From Cyrtodaria siliqua (lineage: Eukaryota; Mollusca; Bivalvia; Adapedonta; Hiatellidae): a DNA stretch of 64,000 nt. The DNA lies in NCBI GenBank assembly GCA_037043455.1, contig JAWPHD010011052.1, forward strand, positions 1-64,000. Reading direction: 5' to 3'. The position numbers and the translations under genes are program-made. This document shows, piece by piece, positions 51,864 to 64,000 of the stretch (the stretch's first letter is position 1; every line of letters begins with the position of its first letter). The notes below the pieces were generated by a model that was given only the letters and a program-made list of their open reading frames with translations, made no database searches and had not been told where the DNA came from.

Positions 51864-54800
51864 CGAGTATGCTACTACACTAACTGGTCTCAATATCGCA
51901 AAGGCGTCGGCAAATTCCTGCCCGGAAATATTCAGACCAACCTTTGCACCCATCTCGTTTACGCATTTGCAAAGGTAGAGGGAAATGTAATGAAAATGGT
52001 GGAATCAAACGATGATAAATTGTAAGTTTTAAAACGTGCGAAAGTGTGTGTTATTTACACATTTAAGACATAATATGAGATATTGAAGGACACTCAAAAC
52101 TATTTCAGTTGATATAATGCTATCTCAGATGAGGTCACATTTACATATATATTTACATTTCAGTTTACTATCTTGTTTTGTTATAACTAGAGACATCGTG
52201 TACTCATTACAATATGAATTCCAATGAAAGGTACAAAGAATTTAATGATCTGAAGATAACCCAGCCTGATTTGCGAACGCTGATAGCGGTGGGCGGGTGG
52301 AACGCCGCCAGTCATGGTTTTACCGGAATGGTAGCCACAGAAGAGAGTCGTAACACGTTTATCAATTCAGTCATCGAATGGCTGCGGCGTTATGGGTTTG
52401 ACGGTCTGGACCTGGATTGGGAATATCCGGCAGCAAGAGGAGGCTCACCACAAGACAAAGACAACTACGTTAACTTGCTAAAAGTAAGAAAACAAATACT
52501 ATTTATCTTCTTGTGTTATCCTTGTATTTATTTACACTGTCCTGTTTTATTGGGGGGTGACAACACGAAAGCAGGGAAGTTGTGTGCACCCTAGAACTTG
52601 GTTTAAACCCCAAGGGGCCTTTTTTGCCACTGGCTGTACCAATGCGGTAGCCCTATTGTTTACCCTTTTATGTTTGTGGTGTCATATACTTTGCCTGTTA
52701 TTCAACCTTGTAATTGTTGTTTGTTTCTGTTTGTGTTTGTAGTTGACTATGGTCCTTTAATGCAACATTTCGTGTTCGACCTCTATTTCTACATTTATTC
52801 TCCTGTTTATAAACGTTACTGTTATTTAACCGCAGTAATTGTTTCCTGCTTTGGACCATTGAGCTTTATTATACAATTATATAATACTCGTATTTCACGG
52901 TACACTAGTTTATTTCGATATATACTATCGCTAAAATTTAAAATGACGAATTATAACAATTAGAACATTGCTGTTTATTTTATTTTTTTTGTTTATACAT
53001 AGGAGCTTGTTGACGCTTTTGAAAGAGAGTCTCGAACCATCGGACTTGGACGTTTTCTCCTAACTGCAGCTGTCCCAGCGGGCAAGGAAACAATAGACAA
53101 CGGATTTATTATCACGGAAGTTGCAAAGCAAGTTACGATTTGATTTTAATGTTGAAATAAGAATAACATGTTTTGGATGTCATACGCCTATAACGGTTCT
53201 AACTCATCCTGTCGAAAACACACACAAACGAAGAAGTTGCTAAATGAATCTCAGCAGCACACACACACACACATGCACGAAAGACCACACGGCACGCACA
53301 ACACTAGCTTATTCTTACCCGCGTATTACAGGGAATCACACACTCTTTTAGAATGAAAACAAATGCGTTATCTTACATATAAGCGAAACACAAAAATACA
53401 TAAGTATTATTATGCCAAATAAAGTATTTTCTTTATTACAACTGAACTGCATGAACGTTGAGCTTATCTCCGTATTATCCAAGTATGTGTTCAATGAATT
53501 TAGTAAGAGGTTGATTGTTATATAAACAAAAGTAAAAGTCGAAAATGAAATATAACATACAAGGACCACAGTCAACCAAAAACACGCACAGAAACAATAA
53601 TAAAAGCCCAGATATGACATCACAAACATAAAATGGCTGACAATAGGGCTACCGCCTTGGAACAATCAAGCAAAAAATCGAATCGTAATTGCGTCATTTA
53701 CTAAAATCAAGGGTTTCGTTTGTTTTATTATAAAATAAACTACAAACTGCGTTTGCGATTTTATACTATATACTTATAAATAATTATCCAGTGTTGCATC
53801 ATCATTGCTAGATACGAAATTCGAATGAGGCAGTAATTAATACAATTCATTTCAACTGATTTCAAATAGATATCTGGATTTCATCAATCTGATGACGTAC
53901 GACATGCATGGAGGACACGAACAGTTCACCGGGATAAACTCACCACTTTATCCAAAAATGTCTGAAACAGGTGCAGCCAGGCAGCTTAATATGGTAGGTA
54001 TTACAATTATATATCAGAGTAACAACTGTCTAACACTACCTGCTTTTGTCATTGTCAATTATCAAAGTCTCTGGTACACATGGCATTGGTTTCTTATTCA
54101 AATTGATGGGTTGCCACTTAAATACTCTTGTAGGTAATAATGAGATCTTAAGCTCTCAATCATTATCAGTCATTTAATTGAAACCCATTATTCATTTTAA
54201 TGATCCTACTGTTATATTTATGTAGTGCATTTGTGTGTACATTTGTTTATCGATCTATTAGATCGCGTATACAGTTTTGTATTTGTCATTGCCATCTCAT
54301 TCATTATAACACATCTTAAACTTTCATTTTGTCACCTTTTGTATGTTATCTCAGCAATGGGCAGCAAACTACTGGGTGAACCAAGGAGCACCAAAGCATA
54401 AAGTAATAATCGGGATGGCTTTGTACGGGCGGACGTTTACTTTGACCGATCAAAGCAAATTTAATGTAGGGGCAGAGGCTACAGGTTACGGCAAAGCGGG
54501 GACATATACCGGAAAAAATGGGTTCATGGCTTATTATGAGGTGAGACGTTCTTGGATAAGCTCACTACCTGTGCTCTATTGTGGGAATTGCTTATTTATT
54601 TTGACCATGTTGTTATTTATATTTATCACATACTTCCCTATAAATACGTTGTTTTTGAATATACGATACGACATAGACCTAGCTAGTCATATCCATCAGT
54701 TGCCGGGCAATAAAGCCGGGCAGTAAAGCTTTATTGCACGCATGAAATATAGGGTGAAAAATGTCATATCACGGAAATAACCGAATGTTCATCTCGATCA

Positions 54801-57800
54801 TTTTACCGGAGTGATACGGAAATAACCGATTAGTTACGATTGTATACGAATTGTCACGCACGGGTATTGTTTGTAGTCTGCATTTTATTAGTTACTTTCA
54901 TCCTGATTTCGCGGCAGATTATTGGCTAAAGAATCATTATCCGTGGATAAAATAATCACTTATGACAATTCACCTTGATTAGAAAATTTCAAATTCATTG
55001 AAATTCATTTTCAATAAGATTTCGGACAAAAATAAATGTTGTGTACCGTTTTGCGCGACAGACATGAGCACATCAGAATGGACTAGATCTAAACTTTTTT
55101 TCTCCCTGGAAAACAGCGTAGTGAAGTTGAAATTTCGACAAAGCTCAAGTATATGATAAATAGAATAAAAAAATGGGTATTTTCATATTACACCCTATAT
55201 CGGGCCATATCATCCCGAGAGCTTTATATATTTCTAAGATTTATTTTGACGTCCATGAAACAGGTATTGGACATCGACAGTGTTACATAAACCATAAATG
55301 ACTATGCACACAGAAAATCATAAACGATCAGTATGCAAGTATTACAGAGTTTGCGTAGAATAATACTTGGAGCATATACATTTTCTTCTTGTTTGTTGTT
55401 TTTAGAATAATCTATACAGGGTCTATTTTATAATATCGTGTTATCTGCCCTGAAACAGATCTAAATGTCAGATATAATTATACTAGTATGGTATGCAATA
55501 ATATCAGTAAAGGGTATTGCACATTCATGAATGATTTAACATTGCTACCTATGGGGCTGTTTTTAATAAAACTACTAACAAAAATCAATAACGCTGTATT
55601 AACAATATTATTATGGGGTAATATGGCAATGGGGTAAGAGTGAGATTATGTACACCTTATACCTGGTTTAAACCTCCAGCGGCCTCTGATCGTTCCAGTG
55701 TGTTATCCCTATTGTCAACCGTTTTATGTTTGTGATGTCATATCTTGCCTTTTATTCGTCTTTGTAATTGTTGTTTGTTTCTATGCGTGTTTTTTGTTGA
55801 CTGCGGTCCTCCAAATCTACATTTCTCGTTCGACTTTTATATCTACTTTTATAAGTTTGTGTCAAATTTGTAAATACTGTATCGACCATTTACCATACTG
55901 TATCGACCATTTACCATTAAGTGTTTTGAAAACAGCTAGATAACGATAGGGCACGTTCTATTGCAATACTAGTACGTATATACAATCTCTTCTGTTTCAA
56001 AGATTTATATTTCCTTGCATTCACATACAATCTATGGCAACGTCTGAGCAAATTACAAGCATCTTGTAAAAACGTATGAATGGAGAAATTTGAAAACGAT
56101 AAAAATGAAAACTAACTTGATGACACTTATTTTGTTCTAACTAGGCTTTATATGAAAGGTTTAACTTCATTATGTGTTATATGTGGTTACAGTACAGCGT
56201 TTGTGCTTACCAGCACTTTCCATAATCTCGTAGCTCTGAACAACTTACCTTAAAATTAAATGACTAACCCGAGGCTGAATACTTAAAAAAAATAAGCGGT
56301 GTTTCTTTCGATTGTTTACCACTCAATCAGCAGCACCTCCGTATCATTATTGGTGTTAGGTCGCGATGTTGATTATCTTTTTTTGATATTTAAGCTATGG
56401 TTATGCGACAAATTATGACATAATCGCAGACATAATCACAGACTACTTTCTAAGACATTGACAGAGTTACATGGCGACACTGGTAGAGATTGACGTTTAT
56501 AACAATTCATTTATAAACATGATAAAAATATGAATTTGGTCAACAATAATTGTAGCATGGTCACTGAAAATTTTCTTTATAATAGTAGTTGTGTAAATCG
56601 TTTAATTGAAAATAACACCTGTCAGAATAAATGGGGTACTACAACTACCGACTATTGGAAGTTCTCAAAATGCATAGCAGTTGCATATGTATATCACCTT
56701 TTTTATATTCGAGTATTTTTTACCATGCTTGTAGCGATTTATAAAACTTTTATCTAAATCTCTGATAGAAAGATGAAGGTTTTACCAAATATTCTGATAA
56801 ACATTAATACAATACCGATTACAGATATGTGGAATGCAAGAGAAAAAAGCTGGAAGAGAGTTCTGGGATGTTGAGCAGCATGTTCCATACTACGTCAATG
56901 GCAGTCTGTGGGTCGGATACGATAATGTACAGAGTATTTATGAAAAGGTAATTAATTACTTAATCATTATACTTACATAAAGCAGCATGTAAATGATATC
57001 CGACATAGGAGCAGTAATAGTATTAACATTGACCTAACACACCATTGATAACCTTAAATTAATACAGTTTTAACATTTCCAATACAACACATATTTCAAT
57101 AAAGAAATAATCTAAACTGTATCGATAAAATGGTCTAACGGAACTGAAACTATATTTTTCTTTATTAGACGGCCCATTAAACAAGTCTAAATTAGGGCAC
57201 AATCAAGAAAACATAATGGAGTAATACACCTGTTATTTTCACGCAACCGTCCTAAGTAGGTGGAAATCTGGTAAACAACGAATTTCTGCAAGAAACCAAA
57301 GATCACCAGATTACAGCGCGATAAATGTAGTACCATTTGCAAGACTGTAAATAGGCAAAAGATCCGTATATTGACAACATATTGATAAATATGTAAGCGT
57401 TGGTAAACAGTAAATGAGTTTAACTTAAGTTTAAGTATTACGCTGTTTTTGAAGGGATATGATCATGTACAAAATAATGCGCAACGTAACCAAACGTCTT
57501 TATGAGGTTGGGAATAAAAGCCGTACCGTACATTTCGAAATATAACGAAAATAGCAGGTGCGTAGTACGGAAAATACCGAAAGTAGCAATGAATAGTTTA
57601 GTAACGAATCTAATAGAGATTAACGGTATAGTATCAGTGTATGACGACAATCGATAATGTTTATTAATCTATTTATATCATATATTGGAACAATGTGCAT
57701 TCATACATGACAAAGATATATATCAGATGCAATTGGATAATAAATAGAATCCGTGCCGTACCGTACAGCTTTTGTATAACTGTAATCACAAATAAAGATG

Positions 57801-59565
57801 TATTGTAATCAACATTATTAAATAAATATCCTACAGGGGGGTCAATAACATGATCAAGAAATTAATGATATTAAATAACGTAGCAATTCAAATTGGTAAT
57901 TTAAAGGTGTGACAAACACTTAGGCAGATTTCAAGTGGCATTCAACAAATCTTAACAAAGCAGAATACATGACTAATCAGCAATATATATACCAATAATA
58001 AAAATTATCCTTGGCAAACACGTGTTAATCTATGGGCACCTTGTCTGCAAAATATTGATTTTGATGTAATTAAACTTTTTTTAATAATTACATTCATTAC
58101 ATTCAGTCATTACATGCACATTGAACGAGTAATTAATTAGATTAACAAGATATGTAATTGAATCACATTACATCAATGCAATCAATTACATCAAAGGCTG
58201 TTAATAAATTTGTGAGTAGAAGAGATTATATAACCATGTAACACAGACAATCTCTTTATCAAATCATACAATTATTTTCATCAAAGACTACATGTATTTG
58301 TTTTTTATACTTATCCTAATTCAATGAAGTTTGTTTTGTTTTAGCCATATCGCCACCGAAAACGTCTTTGCAGAAATCCTGTTTTTCAGATATTCAAAGG
58401 GCGATAACTCATGCATGCATGATTGAATCTGATTGGTTTTCGAAAGGAACCGAGCTCTCGTGTATTTGCATGTGACCAACTTTCTCTGACATTTTCATTT
58501 TACAATTATTCCCCTTTGACACTTATAAAATTTAAACATTTCTACATCACTTCACTTTTTATCCCCAGCCGATTAGGCGGAGGGATATAGAATTGCCGTT
58601 GTCCGTCTGTCCTTCCGTCCGTCCGTCCGTTCGGTTCCATAACTTTGGTAATGCTTAATCCGATGTCAATACTATTTTGCACAAATGTTCACCACCTTGA
58701 TACGCAAACCCCTTTTTTTCGGAATTTGATTTTGATCAATACTTTCTGAGTGGCACTGTTCATCAGCACTTTCAGTGCTTTGATTATACGTGTTTCTCAA
58801 AGCATGCAATATAAAGTCTAAAGTATTTAAATAAAAAGTGAAATATCTAATCACTTAAAACATAATAAAATCATATTAAACCTCTCGAACACAAATAATA
58901 ATAAGAAATATTCCTCAAGAGAAAGAAGTAATAACAGCCGGAAGTAAGAATCAATAGCCATTAGAAGTTAAAAGAAATATTTCCGTCTGGAGAAAAACGT
59001 AATATCCTTCAGAAGTAAAAAGCACTTGCCCGCAGAAGTAAAAAGCTAAGCCCTTAAATATCAGAATTTATATCAGCATTACTTCATACAATTAAACAAT
59101 TTAACGGCTCATAATTACAATACAGCTGTTGTACAGAGATCCACCTAGAGTGTACCACTATCATATGACGCGTTACCATGCTTACTGGATAAATAGCAGA
59201 GTCTCTACGTACTCAGTCCTGGGAAAAAGCGTTGTGTGTCACTACTTTTAATTTTACACCAAAACAATCTGAATGAATAACATTCAAACAATCTGAATGA
59301 ATAACATTCATAATAAAATATGAACATCATTTTTAATGTAGCATCTGTTCCATATGATTGTCTGTACTTCAATGTACCCAGTTATTAAATGTTCAGATGT
59401 TCATAGCATTTAAAATTCTTTAAGACTTATTCCTACAATAGTTTTGTGTTGAAAACATTTCCTTACTCTTAACCGTTTAGTGTTTATGATATATATACCC
59501 GATGCCATACCTCGCAGCTTGTGGATACATGAGTACACACGGGAACAATTCTGCAAAGCACTGCC

Positions 59566-59606
<41 letters not shown>

Positions 59607-60123
59607 AACCTGGACCATCCTACTCATGTATATGGCTCTTTCATATGCACGGATGATGGAATATCAAGTTGGTGGACCATCCGGATAACGCAGAAGCAGA
59701 CTGACTTTATTCAATTAGTGAGGAGATTTAACCGATGCCGCGAACATATTTCTTGAATAATAAATGTTTCGTTCGACGATATAACAGGATAAGTAAAGTA
59801 TATCATTTTAAAACTAGTTTTTTTTCTAAATTAAATGTAGTATATTAACCAATACACAATCGTCTTTACATCAGGCAGTATGGGTCAGAGAAGAGGGTTT
59901 TGGTGGCGCCATGGTGTGGTCATTAGATTCGGACGACTTCAACAAAGTGTGCATATCATCTGGTAGGAAATTTCCCCTTCTTAGTACCATCTACGATGTG
60001 TTGACCTCAAGGAACACTACAAGTAAACCACAGTATCAACATAACAACAAAGCCAAGTTACATAGTTGTTATAACTTGCTTTTCCCGTTGTTGTATATTT
60101 CTTGTGTGTGCAATACTTGGTAG
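51864..60123 (+). CDS. GH18 chitinase, seven exons, 5' end missing
   Basis: Hydrolyses chitin; most animal members are secreted. Exons: 51864-52021 (CYYTNWSQYRKGVGKFLP), 52231-52483, 53003-53127, 53870-53993, 54355-54540, 56825-56947, 59875-60123. All junctions are in phase. Exon 2 has AVGGWN and the catalytic DGLDLDWEYP (about 52400), with the D-x-D-x-E complete. Exon 4 has LMTYDMHGG, exon 5 IGMALYGRTF and exon 7 GFGGAMVWSLDSDDF, the other GH18 core strands. Intron 3 uses a GC donor (GCAAGT at 53128). No signal peptide is seen; the first exon should lie upstream. Exon 7 runs to a stop after a Ser/Thr/Lys linker and a hydrophobic tail (LLFPLLYISCVC), which could be a GPI signal. Alternatively it splices at GTAAAC near 60022. 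The total is about 370 residues. Introns are loaded with repeats. Confidence 0.85.
52520..52830 (+). repeat. RT-element tail fragment in chitinase intron 2
   Basis: Reads TTTACACTGTCCTGTTTTAT, ACCAATGCGGTAGCCCTATT, TTTGTGGTGTCATATACTTT, TGTTTGTTTCTGTTTGTG and a TTCGACCTCTATTTCTAC end, as at 40190-40440. Truncated at the 5' side. Confidence 0.65.
53525..53690 (-). repeat. RT-element tail fragment in chitinase intron 3
   Basis: The reverse complement reads TTCCAAGGCGGTAGCCCTAT, TTTATGTTTGTGATGTC, GTTTCTGTGCGTGTTTTTGG and CTGTGGTCCTTGTATGTT. Same family, opposite orientation. Confidence 0.65.
55600..55875 (+). repeat. RT-element tail fragment in chitinase intron 5
   Basis: Reads GGGGTAAGAGTGAG, CCTGGTTTAAACCTCC, CGTTCCAGTGTGTTATCCC, TTTTATGTTTGTGATGTC, TTGTTTGTTTCTATGCGTG and a TTCGACTTTTATATCTAC end. 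Confidence 0.65.
58555..58700 (+). repeat. Dispersed repeat with CCGTCCGTCCGT core, chitinase intron 6
   Basis: ATCCCCAGCCGATTAGGCGG, then AGGGATATAGAATTGCCG, TTGTCCGTCTGTCC and CCGTCCGTCCGTCCGTTCGG. The layout resembles a repeat frequent in mollusc genomes; single copy here. Confidence 0.45.
59571..59610. repeat. GA microsatellite with poly-G end
   Basis: About 13 GA units followed by GGGGGGGG, in chitinase intron 6. Neighbouring sequence at 59100-59230 and 59640-59740 has weak pieces of the SINE-like repeat seen at 4735 and 6885. Confidence 0.9.
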
Positions 60124-60494
60124 GGTTGAAGGTTGTGACGTCAGAGGTCTTGAAACACCTCAATAACCAATCAGCATTGAGTATTTTAATAAAATATTTA
60201 GATTCCCTGTGTGGATTCATATTATTATATAGCAACTGACAACATACACAAAGAACAGTTATAAAAAACAGTGTTTCAACCAACTGTACAGTAATACGTT
60301 TGTTAAACAGAACGTTTGTGACACAAACAGTATTGTCGTGTTTATACACTCTTATCAGAGTAAGATTGAATATTTATTAACATTCGTATATCTATTATTT
60401 TGCAAGAGTAAATAGTTAATTTTGTCCCGAATATGGCAATGAAAATCATTCAATGAATATAATTTGTTACAATATAGCGTTTCGTAAGTCTCTG
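60124..60494. other. 3' flank of the chitinase exon 7 stop; no gene seen
   Basis: Would be 3' UTR or intron. AATAAA-type signals are not well placed; AATAAAAT occurs near 60188. Confidence 0.3.
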
Positions 60495-60726
60495 CTGTAA
60501 CACATGTGGCTACATATATTTATTACATATGTTTAGTAACACATGTGGGTACATATGTTTGTTACATATGTGTAGTAACACATGGGGTACATATGTTTGT
60601 TACATATGTGTAGTAACATATGTGTAGTAACACATGTGGGGTACATATGTTTGTTACATATACGTAGTAACATATGTGTAGTAACACATGTGGGTACATA
60701 TGTTTGTTACATATGTGTAGTAGCAC
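60495..60726. repeat. ACATATGT minisatellite
   Basis: Five to six irregular copies of a unit like GTAGTAACACATGTGGGTAC followed by ATATGTTTGTTACATATGT. Each unit is itself partly palindromic (ACATATGT, ACACATGT). Confidence 0.85.
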
Positions 60727-62804
60727 AATGTCATCTCCTTCTGTTGTTGCTGTCCCAATGTAATATAAAATATGTGTTTAAGTGACGTAAACTTTTATTT
60801 CATGTCATTTAATTTCCTACGGATGGTTGCCCAGATTTATTCCAAGAACTATAACAGTATATGCGGTTGTCGTTTTGTTTGGTTCAAATAATATTACGTG
60901 TTTATTGTCACATATGGTAACTACAATATCCCGGAATAATTGAATATGTTTCAATCAATGTATGTACGCAATCAGATGTAGTTCATGTGAGCAGTATATT
61001 TATCTGTAACACTTACTGCAATACATGCGCTGTTTGTTTTATATCTAAATTAAATAATAATTATAATATATCGTTAAATCATATGTATTAAGAAAAAACT
61101 GTTGTTTACGCATAAATGCAATTTGGTTTTTGAAGAGAAACAATTTTAATCCATTTCGCCACATATAATAAATATTTGTTAGTGTCCTTTTCGCCACATA
61201 TAATAAATATTTGTTAGTTTTATTTCTTCATATACCAGTAGGAACGCCACGGACCTATAACATATCAGTTCTGTTCGCATTTTTACTCCGCGAACATGGA
61301 CTATTTCTTTGTATTTTACGGTTTATTTTACGAATTTTCAACTAAAACAGACGCCATTTTTTTACACCCGAAATTGGGCGCGCTACGTCGGCGAGCACTA
61401 CGGGTACCTATGGAGTCTAACAACACGCGTACAGTGTTTCATACCGTAGATTATGTAAAAACTAATACCTTACCGGACGAAATAACGTCCCATTATGTGT
61501 CAACACGATGCAGTGTTGGTGACTGACAGGTCACCGTGACATAACTTGACACGTGAAATTGACATGTTGTTGCAAGTTGGATTTGGGATTATTGTCTGCT
61601 GCTGGAGGTCCATGATCAAGGTATTTGTTTTGACATTAAAATGTGTTTGTTAATAAACAGTACACACCCCTTTTAGATCGTGCATATTTAGACATTGGCC
61701 AAATACAGTGCCTAAAAAAGTAGTGTATAGTGTATAATAGAAAGTTCATAATCACTATAAGTGTTTTTCGTGTACTCCGATCTTTCCAGTAACTGGATGT
61801 ACTGTAAACTGTAGAACGTTTCGTGGAATAAAACAATTGCTAGTAGAAATGCTATCAATGTCCCCCGCACCCGCCCCCACCCAAGTACGGTAGATGGGGG
61901 TGTGGGGGTAGATGGAGCTTGCATACCGAAAACAAGGAGGGGGTAAGAAAACTAGAAACCCCCTCAGATGTATGAATGTAAATAGTTAGCGTTGTCTCTA
62001 TATCGTTATGTTATGAATACATAACCCGATACAACTACCATTGAAACAATGTAATCTGCCATAGACATTTGACTGAAATCGGTCAGATTCATATGTATGT
62101 ACAGTAAAGTTTTGAGGCAAGGAAGTGATTTTGAATTTACATTTATTTACATTCTGTTGCGAAAAAAACAACGCAACTCTCGAGAAAGTACATTTCACTT
62201 AAAAAGCCTTTAAGGCGGTGTAGCTACTACGCTTGCCTCCAGTGTGTCTCAAAAGAAATGACTATTCCATGGGCTGGAAATATGCTGTGAAAGTGGAACA
62301 ATGTTTTTAATGGATCTCAAGTTGGGCTACATTATATTTTACATGTATAATGAATGATGAGAGATGTTTTTATTACATTAACAGTGTTATTGAGCACAAG
62401 TAGTATTCATGCTTTATTCAATTTAGTTATTTTAGCTTTTCTTTTTTAAATATGTTACATTATGTATAACAAAGGATAAACTATGTCTGTTTGATCATTG
62501 ACATTGGATTGATGTTGTTTTCAGAGAGGTCTCAAATGTGAATCGTGCCCTTGAGCAGCTCTAAGTGAATTGATACTGACGACTTCAGAATGTCAAGCCG
62601 TATTAAATGCCATTGGATCATATGGAGGTAAGAGCCTTTTTAAAAATTGTTTGCACTTGTGTAGTTCTTTAAATGGAGCTTGTGTTATGCTTGCACGGTG
62701 CTGTTCAAAGTTAGAGTAAAAATATTTCAGTGATAGTGCAGCGTGATTGTCATATGAGCTCGTGTAAACTACATGTACTGGATACATGCGAAAACAAGTT
62801 GTGT
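60727..62804. other. No gene seen
   Basis: A short direct repeat (TTTCGCCACATATAATAAATAT) occurs at 61155 and 61189. A G/C-rich patch with TAGATGGGGGTGTGGGGGTAG lies near 61890-61915. A possible exon-like piece (61296-61526) has no recognisable domain. Confidence 0.35.
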
Positions 62805-63081
62805 TTAAGGGACACTAGGCAGTCTTTATTTGTTTAAAACTTCTGGAGTTCGGTTAATTTTTCTGCATAGTTTGCATTTGTGCATCATTAATATTATTTA
62901 TTAAAATAGTTCAGAAGAAATTGTTTTACACATTACTTACTGTTGATAATAGTGCACCTATAATAATTTATTTAACTTTTAATGCAAGCAGGTTTAAATT
63001 TAACATGTTACCAGGTTAACAAATGGAGATGCTAATGTTAAAGCTTGATAAATACTTCAAGATTGCCGTGTGTCCCTTTAA
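62805..63081. mobile_element. MITE with AAGGGACAC termini, 277 bp
   Basis: Starts TTTAAGGGACACTAGGC and ends GCCGTGTGTCCCTTTAA, matching the ends of 5819-5986. The inner right part (AAGCTTGATAAATACTTCAA) also resembles the small copy. A lone third terminus (TTAAAGGGACACAGAGC) follows at 63119. Confidence 0.65.
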
Positions 63082-63589
63082 CATCATCTAATTGGTCTAT
63101 GTGATGGGTCCTCAATTTATTAAAGGGACACAGAGCAAATTTCCAATCTTGTGTCTGTTTTACACATTTTCACATCAGAACAGACCACACATCTACAAAA
63201 GTGTCTTCTCAACTGCCCTATTTAATCATGTTTTATTTCTAAAACTAGCGGCATCACCAGGTTTTGAGAGAGAAAATAAATAGTTGTATATTAATGTTTT
63301 CTCCCCATGTAAAATGACCTTACTAAGTCATTAAAGTAAAATATCCTATGAACAAAACGTGTAAAATTTAACAATTTTAGATTTTTGGCCAGACTTGTAT
63401 TTTATTCCCCTTCTAGTAAAAATGGCTTATAGAACATTGCACCCTCTGTCAGATTTAACTTTCCTTATAATAGATTCTTGCTGTACTGTTGGGTGAAACA
63501 TACATTAAAATGGTTTTATAATCATGTCAGTTCAATCATATACTCGTATGATACACAATATAATATGTATTGACACTTTACTTGATGTG
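63082..63589. other. No gene seen; half MITE at 63119
   Basis: Apart from the unpaired AAAGGGACAC terminus at 63121, only AT-rich sequence. Confidence 0.35.
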
Positions 63590-63905
63590 CCATTTACTCA
63601 GTTTTGGTCAAGGGACGTTTATAGCATATCGGCTTTGAATCCAGTGAACACGGATTCAATTCTTACTGGCGCCACTGGGTTACTTCGATGTGTCCTGCTA
63701 GCCTCGTTCATCTGATGGGAACGTAAACCGGGTGGTCCTGTGTATCGGAGTCTGTCCTCCCTCCAAGCACGTTAAAGAACCATATGTATCTAATCGGTAG
63801 TAAGCGTAGGGCAGGGTTCCTGGATGCCTATGTATCTTTCCTCCTCTCTTTCGGGCGGTTCGAAATAACCTAAACAACGTGTTGATGAGGCGTTAAACAA
63901 TAATT
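63590..63905 (+). repeat. SINE-like dispersed repeat
   Basis: Contains GGATTCAATTCTTACTGG (B-box-like), GCCACTGGGTTACTTCG, CTCCAAGCACGTTAAAGAAC, GGATGCCTATGTATC, GGCGGTTCGAAATAACC and GATGAGGCGTTAAACAATAA. Same blocks as 4735-5040 and the complement of 6885-7190. Confidence 0.6.
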
Positions 63906-64000
63906 AAATTTTAAACTGTCCCATTCCCCTGAATATGCCCTAGATCCCTCTCGCAACACCTGATTCAAATTGAATACTCTGCTCGACTTATATTAACTTT

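Noticed and set aside
54703..54742. GCAATAAAGC ... GCTTTATTGC hairpin as a terminator or regulatory stem
   Set aside because: Short, inside a chitinase intron, and not repeated; nothing supports a function.
61296..61526. Open frame with Arg-rich middle
   Set aside because: No recognisable domain and no splice-site pairing; could be chance.

Overview
The window looks like animal nuclear DNA, most likely from a mollusc and probably a bivalve. It is AT-rich and intron-bearing, and full of short repeats of kinds familiar from bivalve genomes (a tRNA-derived SINE ending in a GCGACGTTAAACCCC-like block, MITEs with AAAGGGACA termini, LINE 3' ends with a Cys/His knuckle). Only a few stretches look like host genes. 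The species cannot be named from sequence alone.

Left part (1-15 kb). LINE remnants lie at 1-315, 1173-1860 and 2600-3290, with SINE and MITE copies to 7.2 kb. On the minus strand at 8.8-12.6 kb is a partial host gene for a secreted protein: signal-peptide exon, a SUEL/rhamnose-binding-lectin-like exon and a cysteine-rich exon, with phase-compatible splice sites. Its introns carry two MITEs and a 30-bp minisatellite. A 1.57-kb inverted-repeat element carrying a SINE follows at 12.9-14.5 kb.

Middle part (15.6-41 kb) is a nested transposon complex. One reverse-transcriptase (RT) element remnant lies at 15.6-17.3 kb (minus). A second RT copy (plus) is split into three pieces. The first gap holds a 3.45-kb TTAA-flanked insertion bounded by two 457-bp, about 99% identical direct repeats. 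The second gap holds the main feature, a 17.2-kb Polinton/Maverick (adintovirus-like) element with hairpin-bearing terminal inverted repeats. Its genes, left to right, are: small Cys/His protein (-), protein-primed family-B DNA polymerase (+, broken), retroviral-type integrase (-, one nonsense codon), small protein (+, frameshift), four small proteins (-), FtsK/HerA-type packaging ATPase (-), probable double-jelly-roll major capsid protein (-, one frameshift), a coiled-coil membrane protein (+), a C-terminally anchored membrane protein (-), a probable penton/minor capsid protein (+), and two further small proteins (+). The penton gene is interrupted by a 2.74-kb foldback element with a 6-bp target duplication; the two halves remain in one frame. 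Replication and integration genes are broken, whereas the ATPase and several structural-type genes are still open. I found no maturation protease.

Right part (41-64 kb). A THAP-domain remnant (41.5 kb) is followed by a 6.0-kb PIF/Harbinger transposon (42.6-48.6 kb). It encodes a MADF/Myb-like accessory protein (+, four exons) and a two-exon DDE transposase (-, one nonsense codon). Then come a short first exon of an unknown host gene on the minus strand (49.06-49.24 kb) and a seven-exon GH18 chitinase gene (51.9-60.1 kb, +) lacking a visible signal-peptide exon. Its introns and upstream region hold several truncated copies of the 3' tail of the RT element, in both orientations. The last 4 kb is repeats with no recognisable gene.
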